A stretch of 64,000 bases of DNA from Lytechinus variegatus (GCF_018143015.1 NC_054749.1:29596411-29660410); one strand, 5' to 3'. Shown: positions 49,894-62,840, counted from the first letter of the stretch. The notes: generated by a model from the sequence alone, not told the origin. Made by a program: numbers and translations.

Positions 49894-52800
49894 TCAAGAC
49901 GACATCGATGACGATGTGGACATCGATGATGACCGATCATCAGGGGCCTGGGAGTAATCTACCCATAATCCATTTTGGTTCTTGGTATATACCCTGGGTT
50001 TATTACCAGGGAAGACAGTGAGGGTGGGGTGGGGGTGATTCATGACCCATCGGATGGCATCACGGATACCTTCCTCAAAGTATGGAGGCTCAACCTCCGG
50101 TGATGTCGACAGATGCTGAGAGGAACAAGAAAGTGGCAGAAGATCGTAAGAACATCAATGGGACCAAGTCCTGGGATGGGGAGGGTAAGGTGGAGGCCAG
50201 GGCTTAAATGGATGCCCTCTTGATTGGCTTGAATGATCCTTTTCTCTGGCTTTGGATATTAACCTGCCCTCTTTTTTATGTTATATAAAAATGGGCCTTC
50301 TAAAAATTGGTCTGGCCTTAACATTCAAAATAAAAGGCCTGGGGGGTCGTTTCATAAAGGTGTTCGTAACTTAAGAGCGACTTTAAGAACAACTGGTGAA
50401 CCTTTCTTCCGTGCTAAACCATTGCCAATGTTGTATACTACTAACCACAAGAAAGGATCACCAGTTGTTCTTAAAGTCGCTCTTAACTTACGAACAACTT
50501 TATGAAACACCCACTTGGAAGAATAAAAAAAAATCAGGTAACTCTGCCTAAGTCAACCTTCCTTAAGTCAAATAATAGCCTATTAAAGACGAAGCAATAT
50601 CTTAGACCAGATTATACATGTGTTATACACATCTCCTACGTTGAACTGATTTATCTGGTCCCGAGAGATTTGACTTGGGCAGACTTACCTGTATTATGAA
50701 GGATATATGACCATAGGCATATAAATCCTAACCTAAACCCTTATTCCATTGGTAAAAATAAGGCTTATTTGCATGTTTCCACATGCTTTCTGTCAACATT
50801 TTACTCCCTAAAACAAGTGCATAAAACACGTCCCGAATCAAGGAACTTTATGGAAATCTAGACCAGTCGATGGAATATACAGTTGCCCCTAAATGGTAAT
50901 GAAAATACGCTTTTGCCTCCATTTGCCCGAATTCAAAAAGGTGGTTTTTAGAGAACCCACGGTTGAGTCCATGGTTTATGCAGATTTCCTAGAAAAATTA
51001 CGCTTAATTTAGCGCGCATCAGGTGAATGAATAAAAAATTTCAACGCTGCTTTTGTCAGTGCACCAACTTGACGCCTGTTGCCGTGGTTATCCACGCTAC
51101 TTTATTCACGAGTCCATTGTTTTTATTCATGAGGCCACTCTTCAAAGAGTGAACTCATGAATAAATGGCGTATCTAACCATGTTAACAGGCATCAATTTG
51201 GCGCAATGAGACAAAAGTGCACATCAGCATTGGACATTTTTTATACATGCACCCGATACGGGCTAAATTAAGCGTAATTTATATCGAAAATCTGCATAAA
51301 CCGTGGACTCAACGGTGGGTTTTCAAAACCACCTTTGTGTTTATTGTTTTTGAGTCCTTGACACCATACGTGCGCCATACATGTATCGTACCTTACATAG
51401 CAATAGCAACTATTTTGAATATATTTTTCTGGTCGCAAATATGTACAGCAGTGAGTCTGAAAGGATACATGATGTGCTATGTACCACATGCAACACTAAT
51501 TTAAAGGTAAAGTCTAGTTTTGGTAACGATATCAAATTGAGTTCGCACAGAATCCAATGCCCACCAAAGTGTCTGTTCGTATAAATGAAGAATATGTGCC
51601 AAAGGATTCTGGAAGAAATTGTGTAATTGCTGAGAAATTAGCAAATAAGCACAGGATTCGGGTCAAACGTCGGGCACGACATTTAAAGCAATAATAATAC
51701 ATTGTCCCATGTGCGCTTATCTGTGTTGGTGATCTTCAGTGTGAATATTTTTCAGGTAGATTTCAAGATTTCACAAAGTTCAGTTAATGTGACTGTACCA
51801 GATCTAGATCCTCAATGATATACTGACGATTAAGCCTTGTTTTACAGACTTTCTCATGAAATCAGTGTTTTCTGCAACTACTGGCATTTCTCTTTAATTG
51901 TGACTTTGAATCATTCTTCTGCGAACATTTTACTCCCTTTATGAAATACCCCTTTGACTACTTAGTCTGTAAAGCTTAGGCGATTCTTGTATGCCCTGAG
52001 CAGTTTGAAATTACAAATTAGTAGCTGGATCTTTATTTTGAATCCCGGAAAAAGTTACTGTCTTTTATGATATGAACTCACCTCACGGATAAATGAATCT
52101 GGTTGTAGCAGCCAGTTACTGATGTAAGGCATAGCCCTGTAGGTGAACGGAGTGATCACATGGAGTCCACTAGTGTGATCATAAACATTACGCATCTATG
52201 AGGGTAAAAAGGGGAATCACAATGGAAATGATGAATAAATTCATGAAAGTTATGATTTTCATTCAGAATATAAATGATTCAGAATGTGTTTGAAATGTTA
52301 TAAAGATCAATACATGTGTTCTCTTATCAGTTTTAGGGTCTTCTACAAATACTTCACAAATGTGTTGCCACCAAAGCTCAAGTTCTGAGATTGCATTACT
52401 TTAGTATCTCTTTGCCCCTCACACTGGCAACACATCACACAAATGCCAGAAGTACTATTTCTTGCATGCCTTGGATAATTTCAAAGACACCTCATTGATT
52501 CAATTGCCACTTTCTCTCTATGGTCAATGGTAGAGCACAGGTTAACACACATTGTCTATTAGACCTTGCAGTTCTTGCCCTTGTATATCATTTTAATAAC
52601 TTGCTTTGGTATATCAAGAGTAATTCTGATTCTGTGCTATTATTCATAAATGCTATATTTCAATCATTCCCATTTCCTGCAAATATTGTTATTTGATTTG
52701 ATTCAATAAATATAGAAATTTCGTCTTTTAATTTGTTTTTTAAGAGTATTAATTTTTAGGAATTGTTCAAGTACTAGTATACAACTGCATGCTATAGCGT

Positions 52801-55800
52801 ATTTGGGCATTTTCATAATCATCATTTGTATGATCATAATAAAGTGATATGCCCTCTCTCATGAATATTTGCCAAAGCTCTCATACAATGTTTTATACCA
52901 TTTCAGCAGGAAGTCAAATAATTTTCAATAGAAAAAAATTCGAAACTTATTTCCTACCCTGGAAGACATTTTTTAAACTTACATGATGGTTACCAAACAG
53001 CGTGTAGACGCTTCTAAGTGGCTTGTCAGGACCTTTGTCAGCAAAGGATGCTGGGAAGATTTCCCCGCTATTGACATTAACAGCTGTATAAAGGGATTTA
53101 AAAATCTGAGTATGAATCCTGGGTTGAATATGGTCGTCTAGGATAAAAATTAATTCCGGGCAAAAAGATTATGATTAGTTCTGGGAGAGTTTCATCATCA
53201 TTTTTGGTCTGACAAGTTGTCAGATTCTACAACTTTCCTTGATTTTGATTGGCTGAGAAGCACTCTTGTCGCCTGGTGGCCAATTTAATTGTGACAGCAT
53301 TGTTGTATTTTTCAGGGTACTAAAATAACCAAAATAAAAACTTTATTCAATATCTGGGTGAGCTACACAGAAATTGATGAATGGCTCTCCAAGATAACAA
53401 TATTTGTTGTGATTATATATTCATTTCAATGCTCAATATAAAAACTTTTTTAAAGAGATGTTAATAGGCGCAAATCTGAGAGGAAATGCTGCTCTTTTAT
53501 TGCTCCTCCTCTCCCTCCGCCAAAAAAAAATAGTGAAAGTGGCCCTTTAACTTACCCACACCATAAAGTATTGGCCAATGTATCCCATCCTTCACTGTAT
53601 CATTTAATTCTATAAAAAGATAACACATTCCACATACTTTATAACTGAATATCAAGTAATGTACCAATCTATTTACCAATCTATTACAGGCTAAGAGAAT
53701 ATGAGTAGAAAATTGACAATCTGGGAAAAAGGAAATAGGAAAAATCAATAAAACAGCCACAATTATTATCAATTGTTAGTTTTGATGCAATTGACAATAC
53801 TGGGAAAAATTGGTGTGATTCCAAAGTCAAACACTCAATCAGCTTAGAACATTACAAATTGACACTCCCATAATGAAAAAGAGAGTCCTTGATGATAATT
53901 CCACACATTCTTATACTAAAAAATACAAAATTAAAAAGTGATTTTTTTTTAACACCAGTAGATTGTGCATTAGTAGATATAAACTGAGTGTAGATGAGAT
54001 TAGTGTGTAAAGGGAGAGTGACACAAGTGATTTGACAGATATGAATTTGAAACATTGGGAGAATCTTCCCCATGATATTACCTGACATGCAAGCTGTAAC
54101 AAGGTGAATGTCATGTACACATTTGTGAAATATACCTGCAAAGAAACCAAGAAATATATCTTTTATAATGATGAAATTGATGTGTTATATATCAAAACTG
54201 AACAGTTATAGATAAGATGAATGTAAACCTACATAATTGGACTTATTGGTCAAGGTATTGACTATACATATATACTTTTATTTTTGTGACTTATGTCACG
54301 ACTATTGAAGATTTCTGACTTCATACTGAGTGACTGGATTTGTAAGAAAAATTGACCCGATTCACACACATTTTTCTGGAATTTGTTTTGAGAAACTGAG
54401 AACTAAATGACCAAAACATGTACATAATATTATATTATCAGAAAAATCCACATCTGTACATAACTTTTCCACCCCAATAAAGACCAAGATTTGAATATCA
54501 CTTAACATATGATCTTGAAATACCTGTGAAAATATATTCTGGCTATTAAAGTATGGCCTGTATTCTGAAAACTGGTTTGACTTAGGCAATGGTTAAATCT
54601 GTGGGAAAATTTTGGGAAACCCTGAATGTCAAAACTTTATGTTGCATGTTTACTGCATTCTTTTCCCATGCTGTAATGATCAAGAAATCAAGTATTCCCA
54701 GACACGAATGAATGATTTGAGTGTTGATATACATATATTGAACCTCCTCTTGTTAGATAATTGTGTCACGCTTGGCTATCCAGAGTAACAATGCAAAGAT
54801 TTAGAGCAGAGTTGAATCGAACCCAAGTTTAGAATATTAAAATGTGTATACTCACTGAAAACATTTGCTGAAATCTCTATTGATTCTCCTCGGCTATCAC
54901 AGAAGCCACCAAATATGTGTAATTCTAGTCTATAATAAATAAAAAAAATAATGGGGAGGAAGGCGGAAGGGAGACAGCGAGCAGGGGAGGGGGCAAAGAG
55001 ATAGAGAGATGGAGAAAGGAGGGGGAAAGAATCATCAATTATTAATACACATACTTTTGGTTCATGTTTTCTGATACACTTATTCATAAGCTTAATTGCA
55101 CAATTGTAGATCTATTGTGTTACATGCCTATGAGCTGTCAAATATCCCTAATTGCTACGGAAACTAGTCACCCAGTGAAAACAGAATTTCATCATTTCCA
55201 TAGGTTTGTAAACATTGTAACAAGAATCATCCATTTTAAGAAGGCACCAGGCGTAATAAATAGTGCTTGACATCTTCATGATATATATAAAGGCATACAA
55301 TGTTTTAAAGGACAAGTCTACCCCAACAAAAATTTGACTTGAACAAAAAGAGAAAAATCGAACAATCATAACACTGAAAATTTCATCTAGAAAGTTATAA
55401 CATTTCTAAGATTCACTTAATTTTACAGAACAGTTAATGTATATTCACATCCTATGTAACTGGGTTGTGCATATAACTGTTCTGTGAAAAATTAGCAATG
55501 CTTTAAATTGTCGTAACTTACTTATGTTACATCAGATTTTGATGAAATTTTGAGCATTATTCTTGTTAGATTTTTCTCTATTGATTAAAATTAAGACTTT
55601 TCTGGGGTGGACTTGACCTTTAACATGTCTTTAATTCTAAAACTTATATAGCATACACTCTAAATGTATAACACCACACTAACCAATAAGTAAAGCACTA
55701 ACCTGCCCTCACTGCATCCAGTACTGAGTGTTAAGATTGAAGCAAGCATATTGGTGATACCACCCTCTATACCATGGCCATCAAGGTGGGCCATAGCTGT

Positions 55801-58800
55801 GGCTCCACTCCCTGAATGACGCAGGACAATGATGTGACAAGTAGTGGCATCATCAGAACCAAGGATCTTAACAATATCTATATGGTACAAAAAAAGGATA
55901 GACACACATCAGAGGAGTCGAACATACATTAAAAAATATCATTTTAATCATAATAGCTGTATTTATAAAGCGCCTTTTGCCTGAGGATACAAAGCGCTGC
56001 TATTATTACCCCGGCTTTAGCTCGAACTACAATCACCGGCTCTCAGTGCATGTAAGGAATTAATCCTGCCAGGTACCCATTCACCTAACCTGGGTCGAGT
56101 GCAGCAGTGCGGATAAATTTCTTGCTGAAGGAAAAAATGCCATGGTTAGGATTTGAACCCATGACCCTCTTTTTAGGACCAGTTTCGTGATGAATAGAGA
56201 CTTTTAGGAGTAGTGAACGAGAACGTCGTAGCAGTCCTCTGATCGCTCGAGTCAACGTCGTCGTCTGCCCTCGTTCACTACAGATCGGATGACTTTAGAT
56301 TTCACTCGACTTGTACGTGTACGTACGTCCACTTGAAACAGCGCGATAACCAGCGGGTCATGACACGCTGCCCGACCCGGAAGATCTGGGCGTACCATCG
56401 CCTGGCGACCCGGTCGGGTGATGCGAAGGTGCGACTTGTGCACACTTGCCCTTTCACTTGCTTTGATTCCTTTTTACGCGAGGTAGGATATATATCGATA
56501 TAGATTTTGGAGATCAGAAAGCAATTTCAAATATGATAAACATAATGCATCGTACAACTTACATTAATTTTGTGAAAAAGTTACTGAAAACTGTGTTTTA
56601 AAAGGGAAAGGTTGAACTTCATGCTGAGCTTGATTGGTTAAATGACGTCACTCACGTGCACGTCGACTATGATTTAGGAGAACCGCAAAATGGATGTGGC
56701 GAGGTTCTCGATTCTGATAGTGGACGTGTGTGAGGACCTGAGGCGTATGGAACGCTAAAAAATGACGTCATCTCGTACCAGATGACTATGTCGACGTGCA
56801 TTTCTAAAAGTGCTCAATAATAGTTTACAATTCAACAACTGGTCAAAACTAATTCCAACTGGTAATGTAATCACTAATTTCATCTATTCCTACTTCATGT
56901 GTAAACCCCCCCCAAAAAAAAAAAATTACAACATGGAGTCTTATTTTCACCTTGCCTCACTTTCCACCAGGCAAAAAAAAAATTCTTTTAATTTCAGGGG
57001 CTACTTTCACGACTTACTGCCTAAATCGGCAACAGTGGATAAGTTTCAACACTTCCAGTGCTCTTTCGAGCATTCCAGGGTCTAAATCACCTCAACTCTT
57101 TCATCCCAATTATTTTCTACAAAATTTATCTCATGGTAATAAAAAAAAAATAGTGTGATCAGTCACTAAGCTTTGTGTTTCAGGGCCAAGGTGATAAAGA
57201 AATGCAGAGAAAAGTTTGGGTTTCATGAGAGCCAATTTAAGAAGAAATGTTGGTAAACAGTATACAAATATAAAGTGTGCATGAGGATGACTGTGTAAAT
57301 TATCATTCCCGAGGTGCATTTCATATCCGCCATTCTATCACCCCGAAGCCATGGCAGAGGGGTGATAGAATCAAGGGCCCGTATGAAAAGCAGAGGGAGT
57401 GATGATTTTCACTGTCATCTGAAATACAGAGCAATCAACATTTGTTTTATATAACTCATCAATAATAACACATAACTCTATCCTAATTCGATTAAATTTC
57501 AGGACTGCTAGTGTAACTTTAATCTCATTTTGATTTGCTAAATCATGTAAGATGTAATTCAAATGAGCTGCACTCCCAGGGCTGCTCTGCTGCTGGCCAG
57601 GACAACCAATAAATCCAGTTGGCCAGCCAGCTCAGTGTTTGCTACATGTACATAACCAAGCAGCAGTGCAGCCAGTTAGCTCAAGCCAGCTTGATATGCA
57701 TGTAGCAACACAACTTGTGGTCCTGCTCTCAGGGATTACGAGTACTATCAGAGGGTTTGATGGAAGAAATGTACAGTAAGTCATACCCCTTAGACGATGA
57801 TACTAGTAGATGGAATAGCACCGCATCACATGATGCAGTTTTGACCAATCAGAGATAACAATCTTAGGTATGTAATACTCACTATCACTTGGAATAGTCA
57901 CAGCATATTCCCTCTGATTAACATAGAGAAGATCTATAGCTTCACAATGGTGCACTGGTTTGGTGCAGAAAGCTGCTGCTTCATCCTTCAAGAAATGACA
58001 TTTAAATTTGGAGAGTAATGAGGAAAGAGCGAAAAAACAGCAACAACAAAAGAAACAGGGAAGCACTCCATTGCAACTTTGCAATCAATTACAGTAGAAG
58101 ACCTGTGAGTTATTTATGGAACCTAAAGTTGACATGTAATTGATCCAAGTACGTTGTGAAACCCACAAACCAGTCCCCCTCCCTCCCTCACTCTCCTTGG
58201 AGGAAATAGTGAATGAATGAATGGATGGATGGATGAATAAATGAATTAATTAATCTTTATTTTGTTTCAATACCGACATTACACTACATCAATAGTAAAT
58301 CTTTGCAATTCAAGTAAATAGAAAAGAACAAAAGTAAATAATTACAGAATAATATACATAATACATGCACTACTTTTTATGGAATATAGCAACATCCATC
58401 AGACAAGATGGAAATGAAATGTGGCAGGAGCGTAGCCAGGGGGGGGGGGCGGTGGGGGCGGTCGCCCCCCCCCCCAAAATGCCCCCAAAAAGAAAAAAAA
58501 AAGAAGGGAAAAAAGAGAGAAAAGGAAAAGGGAAGGGAGGAAAGGGAAGAAAGGTAGCTTTGTGTTTTTTTTCTTTTTATTCTTTTTTTTCTCAAAAGAG
58601 AAACTCCTTCACTCTTCTTGATCTAAATTTATATATGAATTTTGCTTCCGCGCTGTGCGCGGTTAAATGACAATATTGAAGTTCGCCATTGTTTCCCCCA
58701 CCTTTTCTCTAACCCTGTTTTTCCACCTCAGCTATGTGCTTCTTGCCAGTTAGAGTTAAAATTGTATACATTAGGGCATGAATTTGAGTAAGGTTAGGCC

Positions 58801-60408
58801 GAAGTAAATATATGAAGTTATCTTTTTTTTTTTCAATTGATCGCGCAACTTCTGGTCTGGTCGGCTCCGAGCGGGTAAAATCTTTATATCAGTTTCTGCC
58901 GTCACCTCCATAAAGTCAACTTCTCCCGCTTTTCAGCTCATTACTAAACAATCATAATTTTGGAGCAATTAGGTTCCTAATATAAAAAGAGGAAGGTATG
59001 AAATTCGTGTCGTATTAAATAAAAAAGTACAATATTTTTTATCAAATTGTATTAAATTTCATGTCATTTCCCTGTATACATTTATCTCCTGTCCTGTTTT
59101 GCGCCCTCAGTTTGAAATTTTGAATGACACTTAAGTTTCTTTATATTAAAAATGAAGCGCTTCAGGATCCTTTTTTTATATAGAAAGATAATTTCAATAA
59201 ATCACAGAAGTTTCAACTTTTTGCGCAATATTTTCCTTGTAATTAAGTTCAATAATGTTAGAAAATCAATTGAATTAGAGCCGATTGGGTATTAGAGATA
59301 TCTACATTTGATGAAACGTCCGCCCTTGGAAATTTCAGAGTTTCATTGCTCTGCGCGGGGAGGAATATCTTCTGCTACACTTCTTCTCCTCTGTTTTGCG
59401 AGTTAAAAATATGCACTGTTGCTAAATTAGTTGCAATCAAATCTGATCTTTCCAAGGAAAGTATTCAATATATCTTTGAGAATACCCTTTTCTCGGGACC
59501 CTTTTTATGGCAAGAAAAATTGATAAAACGCTTTAGCTTCCGCGCTTCGCGCGGAGTTATAATTTTGATTTCATCCATTGTATACCTCTTTTGTGCGTTC
59601 ACAATCACTTTTGAAAACAAGGTTCAAAATCGCAATATAGTCAACCAAATTGGAGGTACTAGAGACAAGAGAAACGGCTCCTTTTCATTTCAATTTATGA
59701 AATACTAAAAGCTTCGCGCGGGAGGGGGAAACTCCCCCTCCCTGCACCCGCCCCCTAGGGAGCGCGCTTCGCGCGCTCTGTAAGTGTTGGCACGCTTTGC
59801 GTGCATTTATACCGCCCCCTCCAAAATGAAATCCTGGCTACGCGGTTGAAATGTGGTGACCTACTAAAAAGCTTAGCTTGTGGGCCATAGGCCACCAGAA
59901 TGTTATTGAAACAATTTGAAGTAACCAAAGTACTGATAAATATATTTACAAAGATACACTATAAAGCAAAATGAAAAAAAAAAATTAAATGCAGAATGCA
60001 AACAAATTCTATTAGACCTAAAGTATAAGAATCTGAAATTAAAAAAAGAAGAAAGAAAAGAGGAAAAATAAAGAAAATTAGTAGTAGAGCTCTATTTTTG
60101 CATAGATAATTATGGGAACAATACAATTTATCAAGTTAGACAAGATATAACCAGCAGGGATTCGTTTACTGATCTAAGTATTTGTTCAGTAAATCTGTCT
60201 TTAACTTGTTTCTTAAAGGATTTCAGTATCATCTACCTTTCTCTACACGGGATTGCAATGCAGATTATAAAGCCATGAAAGAAACCCACCATTTAGTGCT
60301 ATTCTACTCAAGACTTAAATAAAGTACCTTAAATTTTGGATAATCTTCAACCAATTGCATGACATTCTCCTTGGGATGATAAAGCTGTCCATCAATCATG
60401 AGAGGCAT
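49894..60408 (-). CDS. NTAN1: Protein N-terminal asparagine amidohydrolase (nine exons, complete)
   Basis: Exons: 60408-60328, 57985-57883, 55877-55703, 54929-54856, 54135-54082, 53609-53556, 53083-52983, 52195-52082, 50115-49894; all GT-AG and phase-consistent, giving 325 aa (human 310). The enzyme deamidates N-terminal Asn to Asp, feeding the Arg/N-degron pathway of protein turnover in the cytosol and nucleus. Visible: start MPLMIDGQ as in vertebrates, LLYVNQREYAVT, GSDDATTCHIIVLRH with the expected catalytic Cys at residue 75, HIFGGFCDSRG, DIHLVTACMSELND, WPILYGVAVN, and the C-terminal SPEVEPPYFEE, FPGNKPRVYTKNQNGLW. It ends in a Ser-rich tail not shared with mammals. Upstream of the ATG an acceptor-like CTTGCAG (near 60465) suggests an additional 5' UTR exon. 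Introns 1, 2, 3 and 8 each contain transposons. Confidence 0.95.
50343..50512. mobile_element. 170-bp hairpin MITE in NTAN1 intron 8
   Basis: GGGTCGTTTCATAAAGGTGT and TTCGTAACTTAAGAGCGACT at the left are inverted at the right (GTTCTTAAAGTCGCTCTTAA, ACTTTATGAAACACCC). No coding capacity. Confidence 0.85.
50934..51341. mobile_element. Palindromic MITE, second copy of the 46394 family
   Basis: GCCCGAATTC start, AACCCACGGTTGAGTCCATG, and the inverted partners CGTGGACTCAACGGTGGGTT and AAAACCACCTTTGTG. Lies in NTAN1 intron 8; the right terminus is worn. Confidence 0.75.
51501..51898. mobile_element. 398-bp TTAA MITE, copy 1 (NTAN1 intron 8)
   Basis: Bounded by TTAA at both ends; begins AGGTAAAGTC, ends GGCATTTCTCT. 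It aligns along its full length, inverted, with 60857-61254, which has the same length. AGG ends at TTAA suggest a Kolobok-type MITE. Confidence 0.8.
55309..55619. mobile_element. Palindromic MITE, AAGTCCACC family, short copy 3, at TTAA
   Basis: AGGACAAGTCTACCCCAACA at the left and the complement of GGGGTGGACTTGACCT at the right; TTAA flanks both ends (55305-55308, 55620-55623). About 310 bp, roughly half the length of the other copies. In NTAN1 intron 3. Confidence 0.8.
55945..56175 (-). mobile_element. tRNA-derived SINE in NTAN1 intron 2
   Basis: On the minus strand a B-box-like GGTTCAAATCC (about 56157-56147) lies near the head, followed by a body shared with 47190-47360 and 38190-38290 (CCTGCCAGGTACCCATTCAC and AAAGCGC in plus orientation). 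Confidence 0.6.
56200..56812. mobile_element. Probable MITE with CTTTTAG ends, CpG-rich
   Basis: GTAGTGAACGAGAACGTCG near 56212 is inverted locally as CGTCTGCCCTCGTTCACTAC near 56263. The outer ends ACTTTTAGGA (56200) and CTAAAAGTGC (56804) are weakly inverted. Several ACGTACGT and TGACGTCA words lie inside. NTAN1 intron 2. The limits are tentative. Confidence 0.4.
58425..59848. mobile_element. hAT-like transposon in NTAN1 intron 1, 8-bp duplication AAATGTGG
   Basis: Ends CAGGAGCGTAGCCAGG and complement CAACCGCGTAGCCAGG. Perfect AAATGTGG duplications (58417-58424, 59849-59856). The interior has poly-G/poly-C next to the end, purine runs, and GCGCTTCGCGC units (about 58645, 59540, 59708, 59765), as in 7374-8607. 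No transposase recognised. Confidence 0.88.
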
Positions 60409-60607
60409 GATGAAGAGAGTGGAGGAAACCAGCAAATCCACCTGAACCTCCTATGTTCTCACTGCAAGGTACAAGAAAAAATTATTAGAGAATTGTGTTA
60501 GTCCTCTAATTCTAGATTTCTTTGACTCTATTCTGAAGTTGAAATCAGGTTCAGAACAACAATGGTCTTACATTAATGTTGCACAAATTTGTCAGAGTTA
60601 ATCCGCT

Positions 60608-60650
60608 GCAGTTATACTGTATAACAGCAGTTATACTGTATAACAGCAGC
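60608..60650. repeat. Two tandem copies of a 19-bp palindromic unit
   Basis: CAGTTATACTGTATAACAG occurs twice in a row; each copy is itself a hairpin (GTTATAC/GTATAAC). Confidence 0.8.
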
Positions 60651-60856
60651 TGATCAACCAAGAGTCATTAACAAAATGGCCATGTAATGTTATGAGCTGA
60701 TGAGGCAAGCAAACTTATTTATAGTGAATAAAGTTATGATATTATGGTATGATGCTCTGCATGGTTATCTAATTTCCATATTCTTACTTGGTTGGTTAAA
60801 GGTTAGAAAATCAATATCATGTGATAGATTTAATAAAGATAAGGGAAAGATAGGTC

Positions 60857-61254
60857 TTAAAGAGAAATGCCAGTAGTTGCAGTAAACACTGATTTCATGA
60901 GAAAGTCTGTAAAACAAGGGTTAATTGTCAGTATCATCGAGGATCTAGATCTGGTACAGTCACATAAACTGAACTTTGTGAAATCTTGAAATCTACGCTG
61001 AAAAATCATGCTGAAGATCACCAACACAGATAAGCGCATGTGGGACAGTGTATAATTATTGCTTTGAATGTTGGGCCCGACGCTTGACCCGAATCCTGTG
61101 CTTATTTGCTGATTTCTCAGCAATTACACAATTCCTTCCAGAATCCTTTGGCACATATGTTTTATTTATACAAACATATACTTTGGTGGTCATTTCATTG
61201 AATTCTGTACGAACTCATTTTGATATCGTCACCAAAACTGGCATTTACCTTTAA
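60857..61254. mobile_element. 398-bp TTAA MITE, copy 2 (upstream of NTAN1)
   Basis: Inverted relative to copy 1 at 51501-51898, bounded by TTAA. TTAAAGAGAAATGCCAG and complement TTAAAGGTAAATGCCAG are its ends, a better preserved inverted repeat than in copy 1. Confidence 0.85.
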
Positions 61255-62092
61255 AGTGGTCAATATTCAGTCATTGGTGATATATATTAAATATTAAACA
61301 TTTGACTGGTGAGAACCAGTAAAAAAAAAAAACATTTTGTCTATGAAACATCCCTAGTTAAGAGCACTAATTCAACTGCCGACATTGATCACGGCGTACA
61401 ACTCAATGTGATTGATATTTGAAAGAAAAACAGGTTTCCAATAGTAATATAAAATATCTGGTTACAATACCGTACCTGATATTTATTCTGTTTTCGAGAC
61501 AAAACTTATATTCAACATTTTTTCAGAATTCACAAAAATGATTGATTATATTAAGTGAATTTAAAGAAATTAGTGGTAAGTGCAATCTAAGGTATGATAT
61601 TTCTGAATTTTATATTTTCTTGTCAAGTTAAATGTAATTTATTTTTCATAATGTGACATTTTATGTACAAAAATTAATCTGAAAGGTTTCTGCCAAATGT
61701 TAGATTTAACATAGACAGCTGGCAGCTGTCTGTTTTGAGGAGTTTTTAAACATTTTTCTTTTATTTCTCCTCGTACACAGACGGCTGCTAATGTGCAGCC
61801 ACCATTAGGGGATTAGCAATGCCAATTTGCTTTTGGTCTAGCTCTAACTTTTACTTCCAATAAAAATATGTTGTTTTATTTATGTACGGGCCAACAATAC
61901 TTCAGTCTATGTATTGGTGAGTGGAGCCAATGTTAACGCTGTTCAGCGGAACAACTAAATACAGAGACTGAAGCTTTTTAATTTTGGTCTACTTGTGTGT
62001 GCGCACTCGTACTCATAACCCAGAGAGCTCCGGCGCGCTTCGCGGGGAGGAGTCCAGAAGCTCACCATGCACTTACTCATACGCACGGGACT
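61255..62092. other. Intergenic DNA, no gene recognised
   Basis: AT-rich. A short palindrome GACAGCTGGCAGCTGTC lies near 61715-61731. Confidence 0.4.
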
Positions 62093-62580
62093 AGGGTAGA
62101 TTGTGGTCATAAAAGCTAGGAAACAAAATTGCGAAAACAGAAATTATGCACTTACCATGATTATATGGATGAAGGTCTATCGCGTGGCAGTATCCTGACA
62201 TTGAGGCACAGACGTGCAGACTGGAACGTCAAAAAAACGAAAATTTCTGTTGCGATACCTCTCCTTCTTTCAAAACTCAAAACAAAACGGCAGATCGAGA
62301 CCGAGGCTATAGAACTAGCGCTTATAGACTTGGTCATATTGGTGTATGTGCCCTACACCCTCGGTACCTTTCTCGATCGGCCACTTTTTTGCTATGAATT
62401 CTGAAAGAAGAGCTACCGCAACAGAACTTTTCGTTTTTTGAGGTTCCAGTCTGTGCCTCCATGTCAGGATACTGCCACACGATCCACAATAGACCTTCAT
62501 CCATATAATGGTGGTACAGTAAGTGCATAATTTCTGTTTTCACAGTTTTGTTTCCTAGCTTTTGTGACCACAATCTACCC
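62093..62580. mobile_element. 488-bp palindromic MITE with GGGTAGATTGTGGTC ends
   Basis: The left arm from about 62093 to 62290 is inverted at about 62390-62580. Shared text includes AGAAATTATGCACTTACC, GGATGAAGGTCTAT and GTGGCAGTATCCTGACAT. The centre is unrelated. Open frames in each arm are mirror shadows. Confidence 0.85.
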
Positions 62581-62752
62581 TCTCTGTGTTATCGTACATG
62601 TCAATGTGTATAAAAAACTACAATCAATCACAAAGCCAAATATAATGGAGTTTAAAAAGTCACCAGCCCTGAAGAAATAAACAGCACCAGGATAATACCG
62701 ACCTACCTTTCAAAAAGTAAAAAGTTTTCTTTTTCCTTAACAGAGCTCCAAG

Positions 62753-62834
62753 TCTCACGCATTATGCGTGAGATTCAAGGAATCAGGGACAACTCGGACC
62801 ACGGGACATCTCGGACCGCGGGCCGAGTTGTCCC
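62753..62834. repeat. Palindrome plus three GGGACAWCTCGG words
   Basis: TCTCACGCAT-T-ATGCGTGAGA is a perfect 10-bp-arm hairpin (62753-62773). GGGACAACTCGG (62786-62797) and GGGACATCTCGG (62803-62814) are direct 17 bp apart, and CCGAGTTGTCCC (62823-62834) is inverted. Probably one end of a larger element; the other end was not found. Confidence 0.6.
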
Positions 62835-62840
62835 ACCCAT

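Noticed and set aside
54362-54589. Minus-strand frame with acceptor TTTTCACAG, first taken as NTAN1 exon 5
   Set aside because: Phase and sequence do not fit; 54135-54082 fits both and encodes the conserved DIHLVTACMS.
62129-62573. Several open frames of 60-90 codons
   Set aside because: They are mirror images in the two arms of a palindromic MITE and not genes.
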